Positions 29,340 to 50,194 of a stretch of DNA of 64,000 nt are shown in pieces. The notes beneath the pieces are model-generated. The model saw nothing but the letters and a program-made list of their open reading frames with translations. It ran no database searches and was not told where the DNA came from. Each line of letters opens with the position of its first letter. Position 1 is the first letter of the stretch. A program made the position numbers and the translations under genes. Where the stretch lies: positions 893,198 to 957,197 of the forward strand of contig JACYXH010000017.1 of assembly GCA_026745465.1 (NCBI GenBank). The letters run 5' to 3'. This stretch comes from Lota lota (lineage: Eukaryota > Chordata > Actinopteri > Gadiformes > Lotidae).

Positions 29340-31279
29340 TTCATTTGTAAAATACCTGAAGGGAGACGTGTATGACAATTAAACAACTGTTGTGTCTCCC
29401 TGTAAAATGTAAATAATCAATGGTATCAATTAATAATTAATAATTTCTTATGTGATTGGTATGATTTTGTTTTATAACAGTTAATCACAAGAATGTAGCT
29501 CATGTAGACAAATATTTACTGAATGTTTATGTGAATTTTCCCAAATATTTAGTTGACAAATAATCCTCAATACTTAATAATTATGAGTCATATCGATGCA
29601 AAAAACACACTTATATTTGTAGCGCCTGTTCAAACCATTAATAACATATTGAGTAACTTGTGGTCACAAATATTTAGGGATGCACAGTTATGAAGGTCTG
29701 ATGAAATGAAGTAACTGGAAGTTATGTGTCAACCTTGGGAAGTGATTGACCTAGTGGCAGAATGTAAGAAACAAGATTATGCATGTCACAAAGAGTTCTG
29801 TGTGGCTTTAACCAATGGAGTAACTGCTTTTACTGTCCAAACAATTGTTGACCAGGACCCCTATTATCAGCCTCCAATGAAGGCCTGCCTTTCCTGTGGC
29901 TCTTAGATAGCTTCCTCATCATGCATCATGTGTATCAAACCTTTTAACAATGCTATTGTATTTAAATGTATATGGAAATGGTATGACTGTTACGTGTATT
30001 ATTATGTTACCGAATAAATGTGAACTGAGACTGTTAATACTCACAAACATATTTGGGGTTATGGGATACTTGTGAATTTAGACTGCTAATTCAAGTTTAT
30101 ACCCAGCCACATATTACAGGTGAGGGTACCATCTCTGTAATCCACCAGATGTATTTTTAACATTACATCAACAATTAGCCAATGCTTAAGGTCCAAGACC
30201 TGGATTTGAAAGAGACTCAATTCCTACACACAACACTTTCGTTTTTTAAGCATTATTCCCATAAAACATGTATTTAAACTAATTTACCGTTGCAACAGCC
30301 CTATTATGAGATGTAACAGGGTGGTGTTGGAAAGGAGTATGGTGGCATAGCGCCACTATCAGCCAATGTTCTTTGGGGAGAGCCCTGATATAAATATAGC
30401 ACAGTTGATCTAGCCTAAATTAATAGAAAATCAATTTCCTTCATTTCTCCATGTGAGAGGAAGCAGATGACTTAAAAGACAGGCTCGGACAGGGAGAGAG
30501 TCTTCTCTTTTGAATTGTGTTTTAATTTTGGGAGTGTCTCGGGAATAGCGTAAATGCATATTAATGTAAGTTATGTAACTATATCTTCGTTTATCTAGCC
30601 TAAATTAAAAGAAAATACCTTCATTTCTCAAATACCGATGGCAGCACCAGGTACGTCGGATCTTATTGGTACTACGGTGTGTAATAATTCAGCCCCGGGG
30701 CCTGTTTAATACCGGGCTTTGGTACCCATCCCTAATGACCATCTTGTTGAACTGAACCTCCTTCAGCTTGTGAAGAACCTTGTACTAAGATGGAATCATG
30801 GATTTAGACTGTGTACCTTCTAAACCCAAAGTGAAAACCAAAATGTGTGTGTTTGGTAGAAGTAAGTTAATCACTCGATAAAGATGAATATGGCATTGAA
30901 GTGTTCCTAAGACCCAAAGAGTTTCTAAAGAGGTTGTTGCCACTCAAAGACTGAAATATGCCTAACCCCTACATTTATGACCTGTTTCTAAAACAATCAC
31001 TGTATGTCGCTGTGGATGAAAGTACCTGCTTAATAGTTATTTCAGAGTACCTATTTCAGTGTTATTTGATTGTAAATTAATGCATACATTTTGACTTGTG
31101 TGGCAGCCAATGACGATATTAATGTATATATAGGTATACATCAACCAGTTATTTTATAGGATGATATTACGATTAGCCACTCATGTATTTGGTCGTTTGC
31201 ATTGGTTAGTCCATCTTTTTTCAAATAATATTATTTGAAATTTGAAATAAATGACAAACTGAAAAAAACATTTGAATAT
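29340..31279. other. Intergenic DNA between two gene relics
   Basis: No intact gene was seen. Two copies of 'atctagcctaaatta' followed by a shared stretch up to 'ccttcatttctc' occur near 30408-30450 and 30593-30630, a short direct repeat. A small frame at 29724-29906 has no recognisable motif. Confidence 0.4.
30585..30734. mobile_element. Probable hAT-like non-autonomous transposon end
   Basis: The right edge 'taccgggctttggtacccat' then 'cccta' resembles the TAGGGATGGGTACC ends of hAT-type elements common in teleosts, from memory. The matching left end was not located, so this may be a fragment. Confidence 0.4.
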
Positions 31280-31515
31280 ATATTTTACGACATTGATGTA
31301 TTTTAATATGTCCAAAGGCACAATATCAATCATATTCAGTAGAGACCTTTGCCTGGGGAACGTTTTTAAAATAAAAATAAATTCAAATAAAGGTATTAAA
31401 CCAAATTCCAACCATTCGTTGTTGTTTTTTTACATAATGGTTTTGGGAACTTACCTTGCCATTATCACGGATCTTAACCCTCAGCTTGTTGAGGGTTAGC
31501 AGTCTCAGCAATGTT
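31280..31515 (-). pseudogene. Relic of the last two exons and 3' UTR of a lost myosin heavy chain gene
   Basis: At 31450-31515 the plus strand reads 'cttaccttgccattatcacg' and 'ccctcagcttgttga', matching the donor side of the penultimate exon of genes A-D. A short insertion ('gggttag') and later decay break the frame. At about 31332-31352 'attcagtagagacctttgcc' followed by 'tggggaa' matches the last exon of gene B (attcagctgcctcctttccctggggaa). The order and spacing of the two are as in an intact 3' end on the minus strand. The remaining exons are gone. Confidence 0.75.
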
Positions 31516-32210
31516 CTTTATTAAAAAATTTATTTTGGTAATAAACAACAACTTTATAAATACCCAGTACATGGAGGCAAAGGTATACGATTAGATCCAA
31601 GCAACATGAAATCATAGAGCCCATTTCTTACCAAAATGGGATATATTACAACAATGCAGAAATTATTTATTTTGTCTCTTGCACTTCCTGCACAACAATG
31701 CATCTCTGAATGCATGGCATTGACTTTCACATGTGTGTAGTATGTTCTGTGCATAGGTTTGAATTGTAAAAACTTAAATTGTATGAGCTTGAGTGTGTAT
31801 TTAAACACATCTGTGACCACTCCTCATCATCAATATTTTCAGCAAGATCAGTTTCCCATTTCATTTAGCTAGAAAGTCTGGAAAAGACTCCATCAAAACA
31901 TGTTAACCGCTTAGATAGTCTTTGGCTCCTCTAGTGGTTGTGTCAACTAAAGGAAGCTTCTTGCTTGCAAAAACCTAAATAATTGAGAGCTAGATCAATT
32001 ATAAAAATTCCTGAATCTGTAAAGGAAAGAAGGTCTCCATTATCAGCAACATTTAGAATGTCATTGTTTGAAAACATTGTCACTAAATATAGACGGAAGT
32101 GATGGGTTCTTCAAGCGTGGAGAGTAACGTGATAGCGTCTTGTTCCATTTTACAAATCTAAGAGCACAGTCTAATATTTTCACAGAGTGAAGTATAATTT
32201 GATGGCTTGT
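31516..32210. other. Deleted body of a lost gene; nothing coding seen
   Basis: Between the 3' relic and the upstream block at 32875 only about 1.4 kb remains, where an intact gene needs more than 10 kb. I saw no internal MyHC exon. Confidence 0.4.
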
Positions 32211-32211
32211 T

Positions 32212-32226
32212 ATATGTATATATATG

Positions 32227-32260
<34 letters not shown>

Positions 32261-32262
32261 AA
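32212..32262. repeat. TA/TATG microsatellite
   Basis: Alternating TATATG and TATATA words run for about 50 bp. It has no counterpart in the other intergenic gaps. Confidence 0.9.
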
Positions 32263-32469
32263 TATTCCAGTGTTAAGCATTATTTAGATCCAACGGTAAT
32301 ACATAATTGTCTTCTATTCTAACCCAAACACAGGGTCTTTGAAATATGTAGTACCAGGAGTACAGTTTTATATTAGGTAGACCAAGTCTCTAACTTGATT
32401 ATAAATATGTTATTTATTGTTATCTATATTATTAATATATTAATGTATTATCAATATTGAGTAAACTCA

Positions 32470-32592
32470 AGCAATGTTTGCTCGCCCCACTTTGTTTTTA
32501 TTAAATTGTGTTTTGATTGAGTCTCATGGCTCAGAACCCTGAGATTCAAACAAAACACAATTTGATGAGAGCAAAGTAAGGTGAGAAAATTG
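32470..32592. repeat. Imperfect inverted repeat with about 50-bp arms
   Basis: The inner arms 32503-32526 and 32540-32563 match at 22 of 24 bases (AAATTGTGTTTTGATTGAGT... against its complement) around a 13-bp loop. Outside them ACTTTG and GCAAT words pair again, so weaker pairing extends to about 32470 and 32592. It could be a foldback transposon remnant or a hairpin. It sits close to where the TATA box of the lost gene would be expected. Confidence 0.8.
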
Positions 32593-32874
32593 CTGATAGC
32601 AGCTGAAGCAAGATCAAAAACTGGTCTGGAAACTGGTCTCACCACTGGGAGGACTCGTCCACAGTCAATCAGACATATCAAAGTATCCCAAGTGGTTAGA
32701 GGCCCCTTGCCACTTGGACAACATGTGGTACTCTGCCCACAGGGAAGGAATATAAAAAAAAAGTGAAACAAATGTCTTGCCAAATGAAGGCTATACATAG
32801 TCTACATTAATATAGACCAAACCACTGCATATTGCAGTGATTGTTTCATGGTAAGACCTATATAGTACATACAA

Positions 32875-33115
32875 CCTCATCTTTAGATTCATAAATTGAG
32901 AACGTCACTGCAAGCAAGTGAAAGTCCATAAATAAAACAGGCTTACATCCATAGCAGGCAACCCTCTTGGAATGCTAAGTGCTCAAGGAAGTTTTATGAC
33001 ACCATGTCAGGCAATATGATTCAATGTGGGAACCAGATATATTTCTAATAGTGTACTATTACATTTGAAAATAATTTTCTTCAAGTTGCCTCTCATCACT
33101 GTGTTAAAATCGAAT
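32875..33115 (-). promoter_or_regulatory. Orphan upstream block between genes B and C, with MEF2-like site
   Basis: 'gattcataaattgagaacgt', CCATAAATAA (32926-32935), 'catagcaggcaaccctcttg', 'gaatgctaagtgct' and 'tcaatgtgggaacc' follow the order of the gene A block. The nearest MyHC sequence on its downstream side is the 3' relic at 31280-31515, which fits a lost gene with control region and tail left and body deleted. Confidence 0.6.
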
Positions 33116-33129
33116 TGCAAGATTTATTA

Positions 33130-33780
33130 TTTGATGATTATTTTTTATGTAGGGGATTATAGATTTACTGTTTCATAAACGGTATTCACAACAATACAGT
33201 ACATTATGTGCTTCATATGTGGTATTTTTTTATATTCCAATCACATACTGATGCAAGTCTAATATAGGCTAGCAAGAGCAAGCCCTCGCACATAAATTAT
33301 GATTGCCATTGATTAGTATATCACAGTCTCTATGCACCTTACCCTTATGAAAACGAGATAACCATCGTAAATATATGTTATTGGTGATACAAAGTGGGTT
33401 GCCAAGATCCAACTAGTACTACATTATTATCCAACAGAGTCACTGCAATACTATTAAATATTTGGCAACATCATTAAAGAAGGATTTGGGTGCTTCTGTC
33501 ACCTATAACATATATTGTTAGTTATTGGTTTGCTCCATATGTAAAAAATCTGCAACTCAGTGAAAATGTCCAACCACAAGCAAATAGACTCCCACAAGAT
33601 ACTATATATAATTTTCCAACCAACGGAGCGACTTTCTATCGGGGCATTTTATCTGACACATTCAAACTATATTCTGTAATAACCTATTAAGATAGATTAC
33701 GTTCTAGTAATACTCTGATTACAAGACTGAGCAAAGGACGTAAAGCCAAACAAATAACTACGAAAAACAAGATGGAAAGT
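33130..33780. other. Intergenic DNA and 3' flank of gene C
   Basis: No gene seen. The last part (from about 33715, 'actgagcaaaggacgtaaag') aligns with the 3' flank of gene D near 51180, so the C/D duplicated unit extends past the transcripts. Confidence 0.6.
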
Positions 33781-33789
33781 TTCCATATA

Positions 33790-33795
33790 TTTATT
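33790..33795 (-). terminator. Poly(A) signal of gene C
   Basis: AATAAA on the minus strand (GACAATAAATATATGG) lies about 55 nt after the stop. A second AATAAA (33848-33853) overlaps the stop codon itself (GAATAAATCC); use of that one would be unusual. Confidence 0.75.
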
Positions 33796-33848
33796 GTCAT
33801 AATTGTGTCATATTGTATGACTTTGTGGGATGTTTCGGTTGGAGGGAT

Positions 33849-43607
<9,759 letters not shown>

Positions 43608-43730
43608 GATGGAAGCTTATTTCATGAAAACAAACAAACAAATTTATTTATTTTAACTGACATGTATAGATGGCTTCAAGAATGTTTTGAGATGTTTTTC
43701 GTTGATGTGATGAAATTAAATAATTCCTAC

Positions 43731-43765
43731 CGCTTTCTTTTCTTCAACCGCAGAAGAAATTGTTC
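43731..43765 (-). other. Gene C non-coding exon 2 (5' UTR)
   Basis: On the minus strand TTTTATTTTAAAG is followed by a 35-nt exon and donor GTAGGAATT. The gene D counterpart is 61211-61245. The sequence differs from the A/B exon 2. The coding exon 43401-43615 adds 8 nt before the ATG. Confidence 0.75.
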
Positions 43766-43769
43766 CTTT

Positions 43770-44292
43770 AAAATAAAAGTTATCCATGACGTTATTAAGT
43801 CACGTGTACAAGTAACAGAGTCTAGTTTGACTGACTTAAATCGTGCATTAACATAGCTGTAGTTGATTTGAAATGTTGGATAAATAGAAAAAACAACAGT
43901 GCAAGTAAAGATGGAATTGATTGTGTGTATTTAACTATAACATCGATTTCTACATACTTCTATCAACATTTCATTATGTTAAAAGTTTAAATATAGATTT
44001 AGATAACACCTGCAAATGTCCACTCCAATGAGTGGACATCTAAGAAGATTAAGTAAAAAAAGATATGTGAATGTAAAGAACAGCAGGTAGTAATTTAAAT
44101 AAACAAAAATTCTAAATTGTATCTAAAAGAAATCTAAATCAAAAACATTCTTCATGACTTTTTATAAGAGGTATGCAAATAGGAATATTTTCAATAACCA
44201 GAAAGAACCTCCATGAAAACAAGCATGAAAGATTCTCTACTCTAATGCAACGGTCTCCCCTAGACAGCAGCTGAAGCATCAGTCTGACTTAC
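43770..44292 (-). other. Intron 1 of gene C
   Basis: No exon or repeat was recognised apart from short AT-rich stretches. It lacks the duplicated segment and insertions of the A/B intron 1. The end near exon 1 ('catgaaaacaagcatgaaag') is shared with gene D. Confidence 0.6.
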
Positions 44293-44325
44293 CACCAGTT
44301 GTAATAACCTGAACTCCCCTGCAGT
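44293..44325 (-). other. Gene C non-coding exon 1
   Basis: The donor context ACAACTGGTG/GTAAGTCAG is the same as in A, B and D. The 5' end is estimated from the TATA box at 44349-44358. Confidence 0.7.
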
Positions 44326-44344
44326 CTATCCATCTCATCTTGTG

Positions 44345-44395
44345 GCCTCTTATATATAGGTGGTCCTGCAGTCCAGGCAGAAACCAAATAAGGGC
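44345..44395 (-). promoter_or_regulatory. Core promoter of gene C: TATA box and perfect CArG box
   Basis: CCTATATATAAGAGG on the minus strand gives a TATA box at 44349-44358. CCAAATAAGG at 44384-44393 is a perfect CC(A/T)6GG CArG box about 30 bp further upstream, a known binding site of SRF in muscle promoters. Gene D has CTATATAAGG here, and A/B have a weaker form. Confidence 0.8.
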
Positions 44396-44739
44396 AGATC
44401 TTCAAATGGCTGTTTTATTTAGCTTTGCATTTGATTTGTTCATTGGCACATACCTTGAGTACCAACTTATGTGTCACTCATCAGTTGATACTAAAACATA
44501 CATGGTACGGACATATATACATATAGTATATGTCTGATAATGATTTATATTACAATAGTTTAAATGCAACATCAATACATTTCCAACAGTTACAATTCTG
44601 AAATCCAATTAATAATTGACTTTGAAGATCTATAGAATACAATATAATGTTTATTTATTGTGTATAATAAATGTATAATTTGTTAATCATGTTTGTATTT
44701 ACATACTATAATGTGCTAATATATAATATATTGTATTTT

Positions 44740-45050
44740 GTTTCCTTGCAGATTGTGATAATTGACTTCACATTCAGTTTCACACAATCTATAAATATAT
44801 CACATAAAAGTTTAAGACCTTTACATGCCACATTGCAACTGTAAGCAAGGATTCCTTTTTTGGCTTGGTCAGAGTTTTTAAACTTTTATGACATAATGCC
44901 AGGATATACGATTCAATAGAGGCCCATATATTGGGGGGGTATAGGGTTGCATGTATTAATATCTTTTTTGGAGTGCACTTCTATTACTGCTTCCATTGCT
45001 ACTAAGTTTGTTGTTTTTATTTCATCAACCTAGTGTCCTCGGTAACTAAT
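44740..45050 (-). promoter_or_regulatory. Conserved upstream block of gene C with MEF2-like site
   Basis: CTATAAATAT at 44789-44798 is MEF2-like and about 440 bp upstream of the TATA box. Following phrases 'cacataaaagttt', 'ggattccttttttggcttgg', 'gggttgcatgtatt' and 'tgcttccattgctacta' align with gene D at 62160-62460. Shorter parts recur at 45950 and 48560. Confidence 0.6.
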
Positions 45051-45256
45051 ATTTTCCTTAAAATGAGAAATTGGTTTACAAATGTTGTATAAAGAATGTG
45101 TAGCTCTTCAGAGCATATTTTATATATGTAGCAATAATATTATCTATGTTATGGAGGAAAAATACAGGAGCCATGTGAAAAGATCTGTAGTTCAATAATT
45201 GTGATTAAAGTGTACAAAGGTGAATATAGTCTTAAGGATGCAGAAAGCTTTTCAAC

Positions 45257-45258
<2 letters not shown>

Positions 45259-45297
<39 letters not shown>

Positions 45298-45331
45298 AGT
45301 GTGTGAGTGTGTGTGTGTGTGTGTGTGTGTT
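45259..45331. repeat. (GT)n microsatellite upstream of gene C
   Basis: A GT run of about 70 bp with two interruptions. Gene D has a GT run at the same place (62677-62713), and both are followed by 'gatgcaacgtgta' and 'ggaatagggtt', so the repeat predates the C/D duplication. Confidence 0.95.
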
Positions 45332-45949
45332 TGCGTCATGTGCAATGAATAAAGGAGCCTGACCTCAGATGCAACGTGTATCAAATCACACTGGAGGCTG
45401 CCAAACATGCAGCATATGGAATAGGGTTGAAGGGTTTGGCCATCAAAATGCCAAGTAGAAATGTTTTTATAATTTGCATGCAAACAATTTTTGTGACTTG
45501 ATGAGGAAAATGAAGAAAGACTTAACATTTTTGTAATGCTTAAAATCCTAACCTAATGTTTTAAGTGCTTGTATACATCGTACATATGTTTATATAATTT
45601 ATATGACATTTGAAGTTCAGCCGAATAATAATGTTCAATTGGTGCAAGCAGGATTGATTTGGAGCATTGGTGGATAGACAGAGAGCAATCTGTGGCCTAG
45701 GAACTCTAGGTAATGAATTATACGTATGCAAACATGTATTTGTGTAAAACATTGCTATAGTTCAATATTCTGAAATGTGGGCTGTAAGTGGAACCTTTCA
45801 CATAACCTCTTTTTTACTTTCCATATTGATTGCTGCATCCAAACGCACTGATGCACAGACACTCATTGTCCCTATCCAGTAATATTCCTTATTTTACAAT
45901 TTTAATAGATACATTATGTGCATATCTGTTCCAAAACTATCTTTATTAT

Positions 45950-46190
45950 CATTTACTTTCTTTCACAGATTAAAAGATGTTTGAGATTCTATAAATATCC
46001 TAATTTAAGTCCACATTGCAACATTGCAACTGTCACCAGAGATCAGCTTTTGGCATGGTTAGAGTATATAAACTTCAATGACATAATGCCAAGGAATAGT
46101 GTTGAACGTTTTAAGATTGTGTTTCCATTCAGCTTTACTTTAATAGTTTATTTTACTTGCAATGATTGGGCTTTTAAACTGAACACATCT
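45950..46190 (-). promoter_or_regulatory. Orphan upstream block inside tandem unit 1
   Basis: CTATAAATAT (45989-45998), 'cacattgcaac', 'ttttggcatggttagagt' and 'aacttcaatgacataatgcc' match the gene C and D upstream blocks. No MyHC exon lies on its downstream side before gene C's own upstream region. It may be a spare enhancer copy or a remnant of a lost gene. Confidence 0.55.
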
Positions 46191-47736
46191 GATGTGCAAA
46201 TGTTGCCATGTACAACAAAGGGAATATAATGTTTACTTTTTTTTAAAGGCATATATCTTTATACAAAAACAATTCTAGTATGTGATCACCTTCTTATTCA
46301 ATTGTATGAAAATACTTTTTATTATACTTTTATGTCTGATGTCCTACTAATGGAACGTTTCTTTTGTTACAGTGTGTTGTTTAGCTTGATGTCTGAGTGC
46401 TTGACATTACATACATGCACCAGTGTCACATTGCTTCCTATTTAGTTGGCAGAAGGGACATTGAAGGATTGAATAGACTTTATTGCCATGTGTAATCAGT
46501 CAAAAGCAATTATATTTATATTGGCACCCATATACATACAGCATTTCAACACATCATATCTAAAATTGTCTTAGATATTTAACTTCATTGCAGATGTCTT
46601 TTTTTATAATCCACAAAGGAATGTAGAGAACTTGGGTGAGATGGGATCTCGGGAGATAGGATTTCAATGCACCGCTTGTTGTGTACGTTTCTGTCAAGGC
46701 TTAAGAACAGTTTCGAATCAACTATGGTCTATTCTGAATATGATTTGAAATGTCAACTTTTCCTCTCTTATCTATGTTGATAAATGTTACATGTAAGTCC
46801 AACAGTTCTCATGTCTACCACAGCTACCCACGGCCCACCGCTCTCGCCCTGAGCGTTGCCCCCGGATGCCTGAACATGTGCCTGCACTCCTCAGTCTACA
46901 CGAGCATGAGGCACACGTGTGAATGCCATTACCACTAAACCAGGCCAGAATGCCTGGCGAGCAACCAATGAACGCCACTCACTCGCTGCCTGCCCTGCTA
47001 CACACCAGTTGTAAATACATGTGGTCTGATTCATGACTTTGAGAGGAGAGTGAGAAGCGTTATATGAAAGAGAATACTGTTTAGACTCTTTAATAGAGAT
47101 GTATATTTATTGGATATTTGTTGTAGTTTTGCGGTCTCTTCACTGCTGCCCATTTGGCAGCAGTGGGTTGCCAAATGGCCAGAGGCTGTTTTAAGATTTA
47201 TGTATGCTACCCTCACCCCTGACTAACTTTCTCTATGCTTTAAGATGCTTCTGCCACCTTTGGCTAACCTGTGTGAAGGTTTTTATTCTGACCAAGATTA
47301 AGGGTAGCATTTCAATTACTTGAGAAGAGGAAGTGTGCAAGGTGAGAGTGACAGGGATGCAGAAAGTATTGCTAGCCAAACAAGCTTGAGGCCATACCAT
47401 GACTAAGCCTGGGGCATTCTGATTGTTAATACATTTTTAAAGTAGTAATCCACATATTTGCAAGCTCATGAAGACTGCTAAGATTGATAAAAGTAGGATT
47501 CTAAGCCCTCATTTGTTATTGTCCCTACACTGCATGACTTTCATAGTCGTCAGATCACTGTTACACGCCTGTCTGTCTTATAATCTTAAAGTGGTCTGTC
47601 TGGTCTACGAACTACATTTAGTCACAAAAACACACACGGGATGTGAAGCTTCCAAAAATGGATCTCCACAAGAATAAAGCAATCCAAAAACAAGAAACAA
47701 ACAAATTATTATAAACAAAGTATAAATGTATATGCT

Positions 47737-47751
47737 GAGAAAGACTCAGCA

Positions 47752-47798
<47 letters not shown>

Positions 47799-47820
47799 TA
47801 TACACTGCTGAGTCTTTCTC
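47737..47820. repeat. Perfect 20-bp palindrome arms around an AT run
   Basis: GAGAAAGACTCAGCAGTG at 47737 reappears as its complement ending at 47820. Both 20-bp arms (47737-47756 and 47801-47820) match exactly, with a TA repeat of about 44 bp between them. It should extrude as a hairpin. It could be a small foldback element with an expanded centre. It is absent from unit 2. Confidence 0.93.
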
Positions 47821-48559
47821 GTAGCCATGTTTTCTGATTATCTTTTGTATGTGTTACGATTCCTCCCCCATGTTTTCCTCTTGCCCAAGTCTTGCTCTGT
47901 TGTTGGATGAAGGTCGTTGCTGCTGTCATTGCCAGTCGCTTCACACTGCAGGATTTTGACTCCCCGACAGGTCCAGATATTTAACATGCTAGATATCTCT
48001 CACGGCTCTGCAACGCATCGTTGAGCCTCTTAGATTGCGTCTTTGCAGTTCACACTACACAAACATTGTGTTGTGTGTTTTACTCACGGGACCGTGAGTC
48101 AAACTGTTGTATGTCTGGTTGGAATTGTGTAGTGTGAACTCGGTATTAGCATAACATTTTAGTGTTCACAACCAACTCATAAGCGTTTAGCGTTGAACCC
48201 AGGTGGGTTACCACCTGGGTTAACTCAAGTGCTTCACAGCAAACCTTTGCATTAGTTGTACATTACTTAAGTAATCCAATGTTCACAATTTAAAAAGTCA
48301 TGCACATTCCAAAGCATTGCTTTACTTCACTCCATTGCATTTCCTATGCCTGAAAGTGTTCCTATACCAATCTTGTGCTTGAAATGTCGGCTGAAATTTG
48401 AACCTTTCACAACACCTCTTTTTTATCATCTTTACTGCAGTCAGCGCCCAACATACACAGATACACAAGCTCATTGTTCCCGTCCGTTTACCATTCTTAA
48501 TTTAAAATTGTAATAGTTATATATCATATTCATATCTGTTTTAAAACTATCATCACTAT

Positions 48560-48760
48560 CTTTTACCTTCTTGGACAGATGAAAATATGTTTGGGCATCT
48601 ATCTATAAATAATTTAGGTTCACATTACAGCTGTGACCAGAGATACATTTTTGGACTGGTTTCTTGGCATCAAACTATATTAACTGGAATAACATGCCAA
48701 GGAATAGTGTTGCATATGCACTTTTAAGATTGCATTTCCATTAGTAAGTATTTTCCATTC
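48560..48760 (-). promoter_or_regulatory. Orphan upstream block inside tandem unit 2
   Basis: CTATAAATAA (48603-48612), 'ggttcacattacagctgtga', 'acatgccaaggaatagtgtt' and 'gcatatgc' match the unit 1 copy and the gene C/D blocks. No gene follows it before unit 1. Confidence 0.55.
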
Positions 48761-48899
48761 CATTAGGTAAGTATTAACCTACTTCAAAGGAAAATACTTT
48801 CTTTAACTAAAGGTTTATAGGCTTTTTAAAAGTAATAGAGATTACATCTAGGACAATATCATGTTTACTTTTGATATTTAAAAGGCATATCGCTTCATA

Positions 48900-48960
48900 T
48901 ATAAAAATAAAAATAAAAATAAATATATGTATGTGTGTGTGTATAAATATATATTTTTTA
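48900..48960. repeat. AAAAT and TG/TA simple repeats
   Basis: Four AAAAT units followed by a short TGTG run and TATA words, about 60 bp in all. Confidence 0.85.
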
Positions 48961-49216
48961 ATAATATAAGAATACCTTCTTACTAAATTGTTTTGCATTT
49001 AATATTATGTCTGAATTTCTATGTCTGAATTGTTTTTTGTAGCACTGAATCTGTTAGCTTGATGTCTGAGTGCTTGACCTCAATGGAATGCACCAATGGC
49101 ACATTGCTTCCTATTTGGCTGGCAAAGGTGACATTAAGATTGAAGAGACTTTATCACCATGTGTAGCAAGTAAAATGTAAGTATTGCGTCCCATTTACTC
49201 TCGTAGTTTCAACACA

Positions 49217-49270
49217 ATAATAATAAAAATCATCATAGTACTAATAATAATAATAATAATGATGATAATA
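49217..49270. repeat. (TAA)n microsatellite
   Basis: AATAATAAT repeats interrupted by 'aaatcatcatagtact' and ending in 'gatgataataa'. Present in unit 2 only. Confidence 0.9.
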
Positions 49271-49883
49271 AATGTTTTGAAGACCTAATGTGCTGGAATA
49301 AAGAGTCCATGTGGGTTTTTGTGGTACTGACAGAGCTCTTAATCTCCTCTTCACATTCTTCTGGTGACAAAAGCCAACAGTTATCTTGTTTACCACAGCT
49401 ACCCATGACAGAGCCACAACTCTGGTCCATAGCGCAGCCCCCTCATGCCTGAACATGGACCAGCTGGGCTCATGGTTAGTGTCCATGACCACTAAACCAG
49501 GCCAGAATCTGTGGTGAGAAGTCATGAACGTCAGGCACTCACCCCCTGCCCTGCTTCACACCAGTTGTAAATACATGTGGTCTGATTCATGACTTTGAGA
49601 GGAGAGTGAGAAGCGTTATAGGAAAGAGAATACTGTTTAGACTCTTTAATAGAGATGTATATTTATTGGATATTTGTTGTAGTTTTGCAGTCTCTTCACT
49701 GCTTCACCCTATGTCAGCGGTGGGTTGCCAATTGGCCAGAGGCTGTTTTAAGATTTATGCATGCTACCCTGACTCACTTTCTCTGTGCTTCAAGATGCTT
49801 TTGCCACATTTTACCATCCTGTGTGTACGTTTTTATTCTCACCAAGTTTAAAAGCAGCATTCCAATTCACTGATAAGAGAACC

Positions 49884-50155
49884 CTTTCGTGTGGAGTTTG
49901 TATGTTCTCCCCATGTTCACGTGGGTTTCCTCTGGGTGTTCCGGTTTCCTCCCACACCAAAAAAAAAGAAAAGATATCCATGTTAGGTTAATACTCCTGC
50001 CGGTGCCCTTGACCTAGGCACTAGGCAGTAGCCCTGGAGTTGGTCCCCGGGCGCTGCATTAGGGCTGCCCCTAGTGCTCCTAGTTTTGCTAGTGATGGGT
50101 CAAATTAGTCCTAAATTTTCTTCGGGATTAATTAAGTATTTAAAAATAAATGAAT
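49884..50155 (+). mobile_element. Interspersed repeat inserted in tandem unit 2
   Basis: 'gtggagtttgtatgttctcc', 'ccatgttcacgtgggtttcc' and 'ggtttcctcccaca' followed by a tail 'gggattaattaagtattt' match, from memory, a very common teleost interspersed repeat that ends in GGGATTAATAAAGTAT. Unit 1 lacks it between the flanking phrases 'caccaag...tt' and 'aaggtg/aaggtgg', so it inserted after the tandem duplication. Confidence 0.65.
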
Positions 50156-50194
50156 GTAAGGTGGGGATGGCGGGGGTGCAAAAAGGCTTTGCCA

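Larger units (their letters stand above)
45770..48365. repeat. Tandem intergenic unit 1 (copy nearer gene C)
   Basis: The unit starts near 'gaaatgtgggctgtaagtgg' and ends near 'ttccaaagcattgcttt' and 'gcctgaaagtgtt'. It aligns in order with 48370-51085: upstream-block-like segment, 'agcttgatgtctgagtgctt', 'ccagttgtaaatacatgtgg', 'gaatactgtttagactcttt' and 'gtgtagtgtgaac'. It contains one partial copy of the 23-bp unit that is expanded in unit 2. Confidence 0.85.

Noticed and set aside
29724-29906. Plus-strand 60-codon frame between gene relics
   Set aside because: It has no motif, no neighbouring exon signals and a length expected by chance.
32451-32798. Minus-strand 115-codon frame overlapping the inverted repeat
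   Set aside because: The frame includes the foldback sequence and has no recognisable domain; more likely chance or element-derived.
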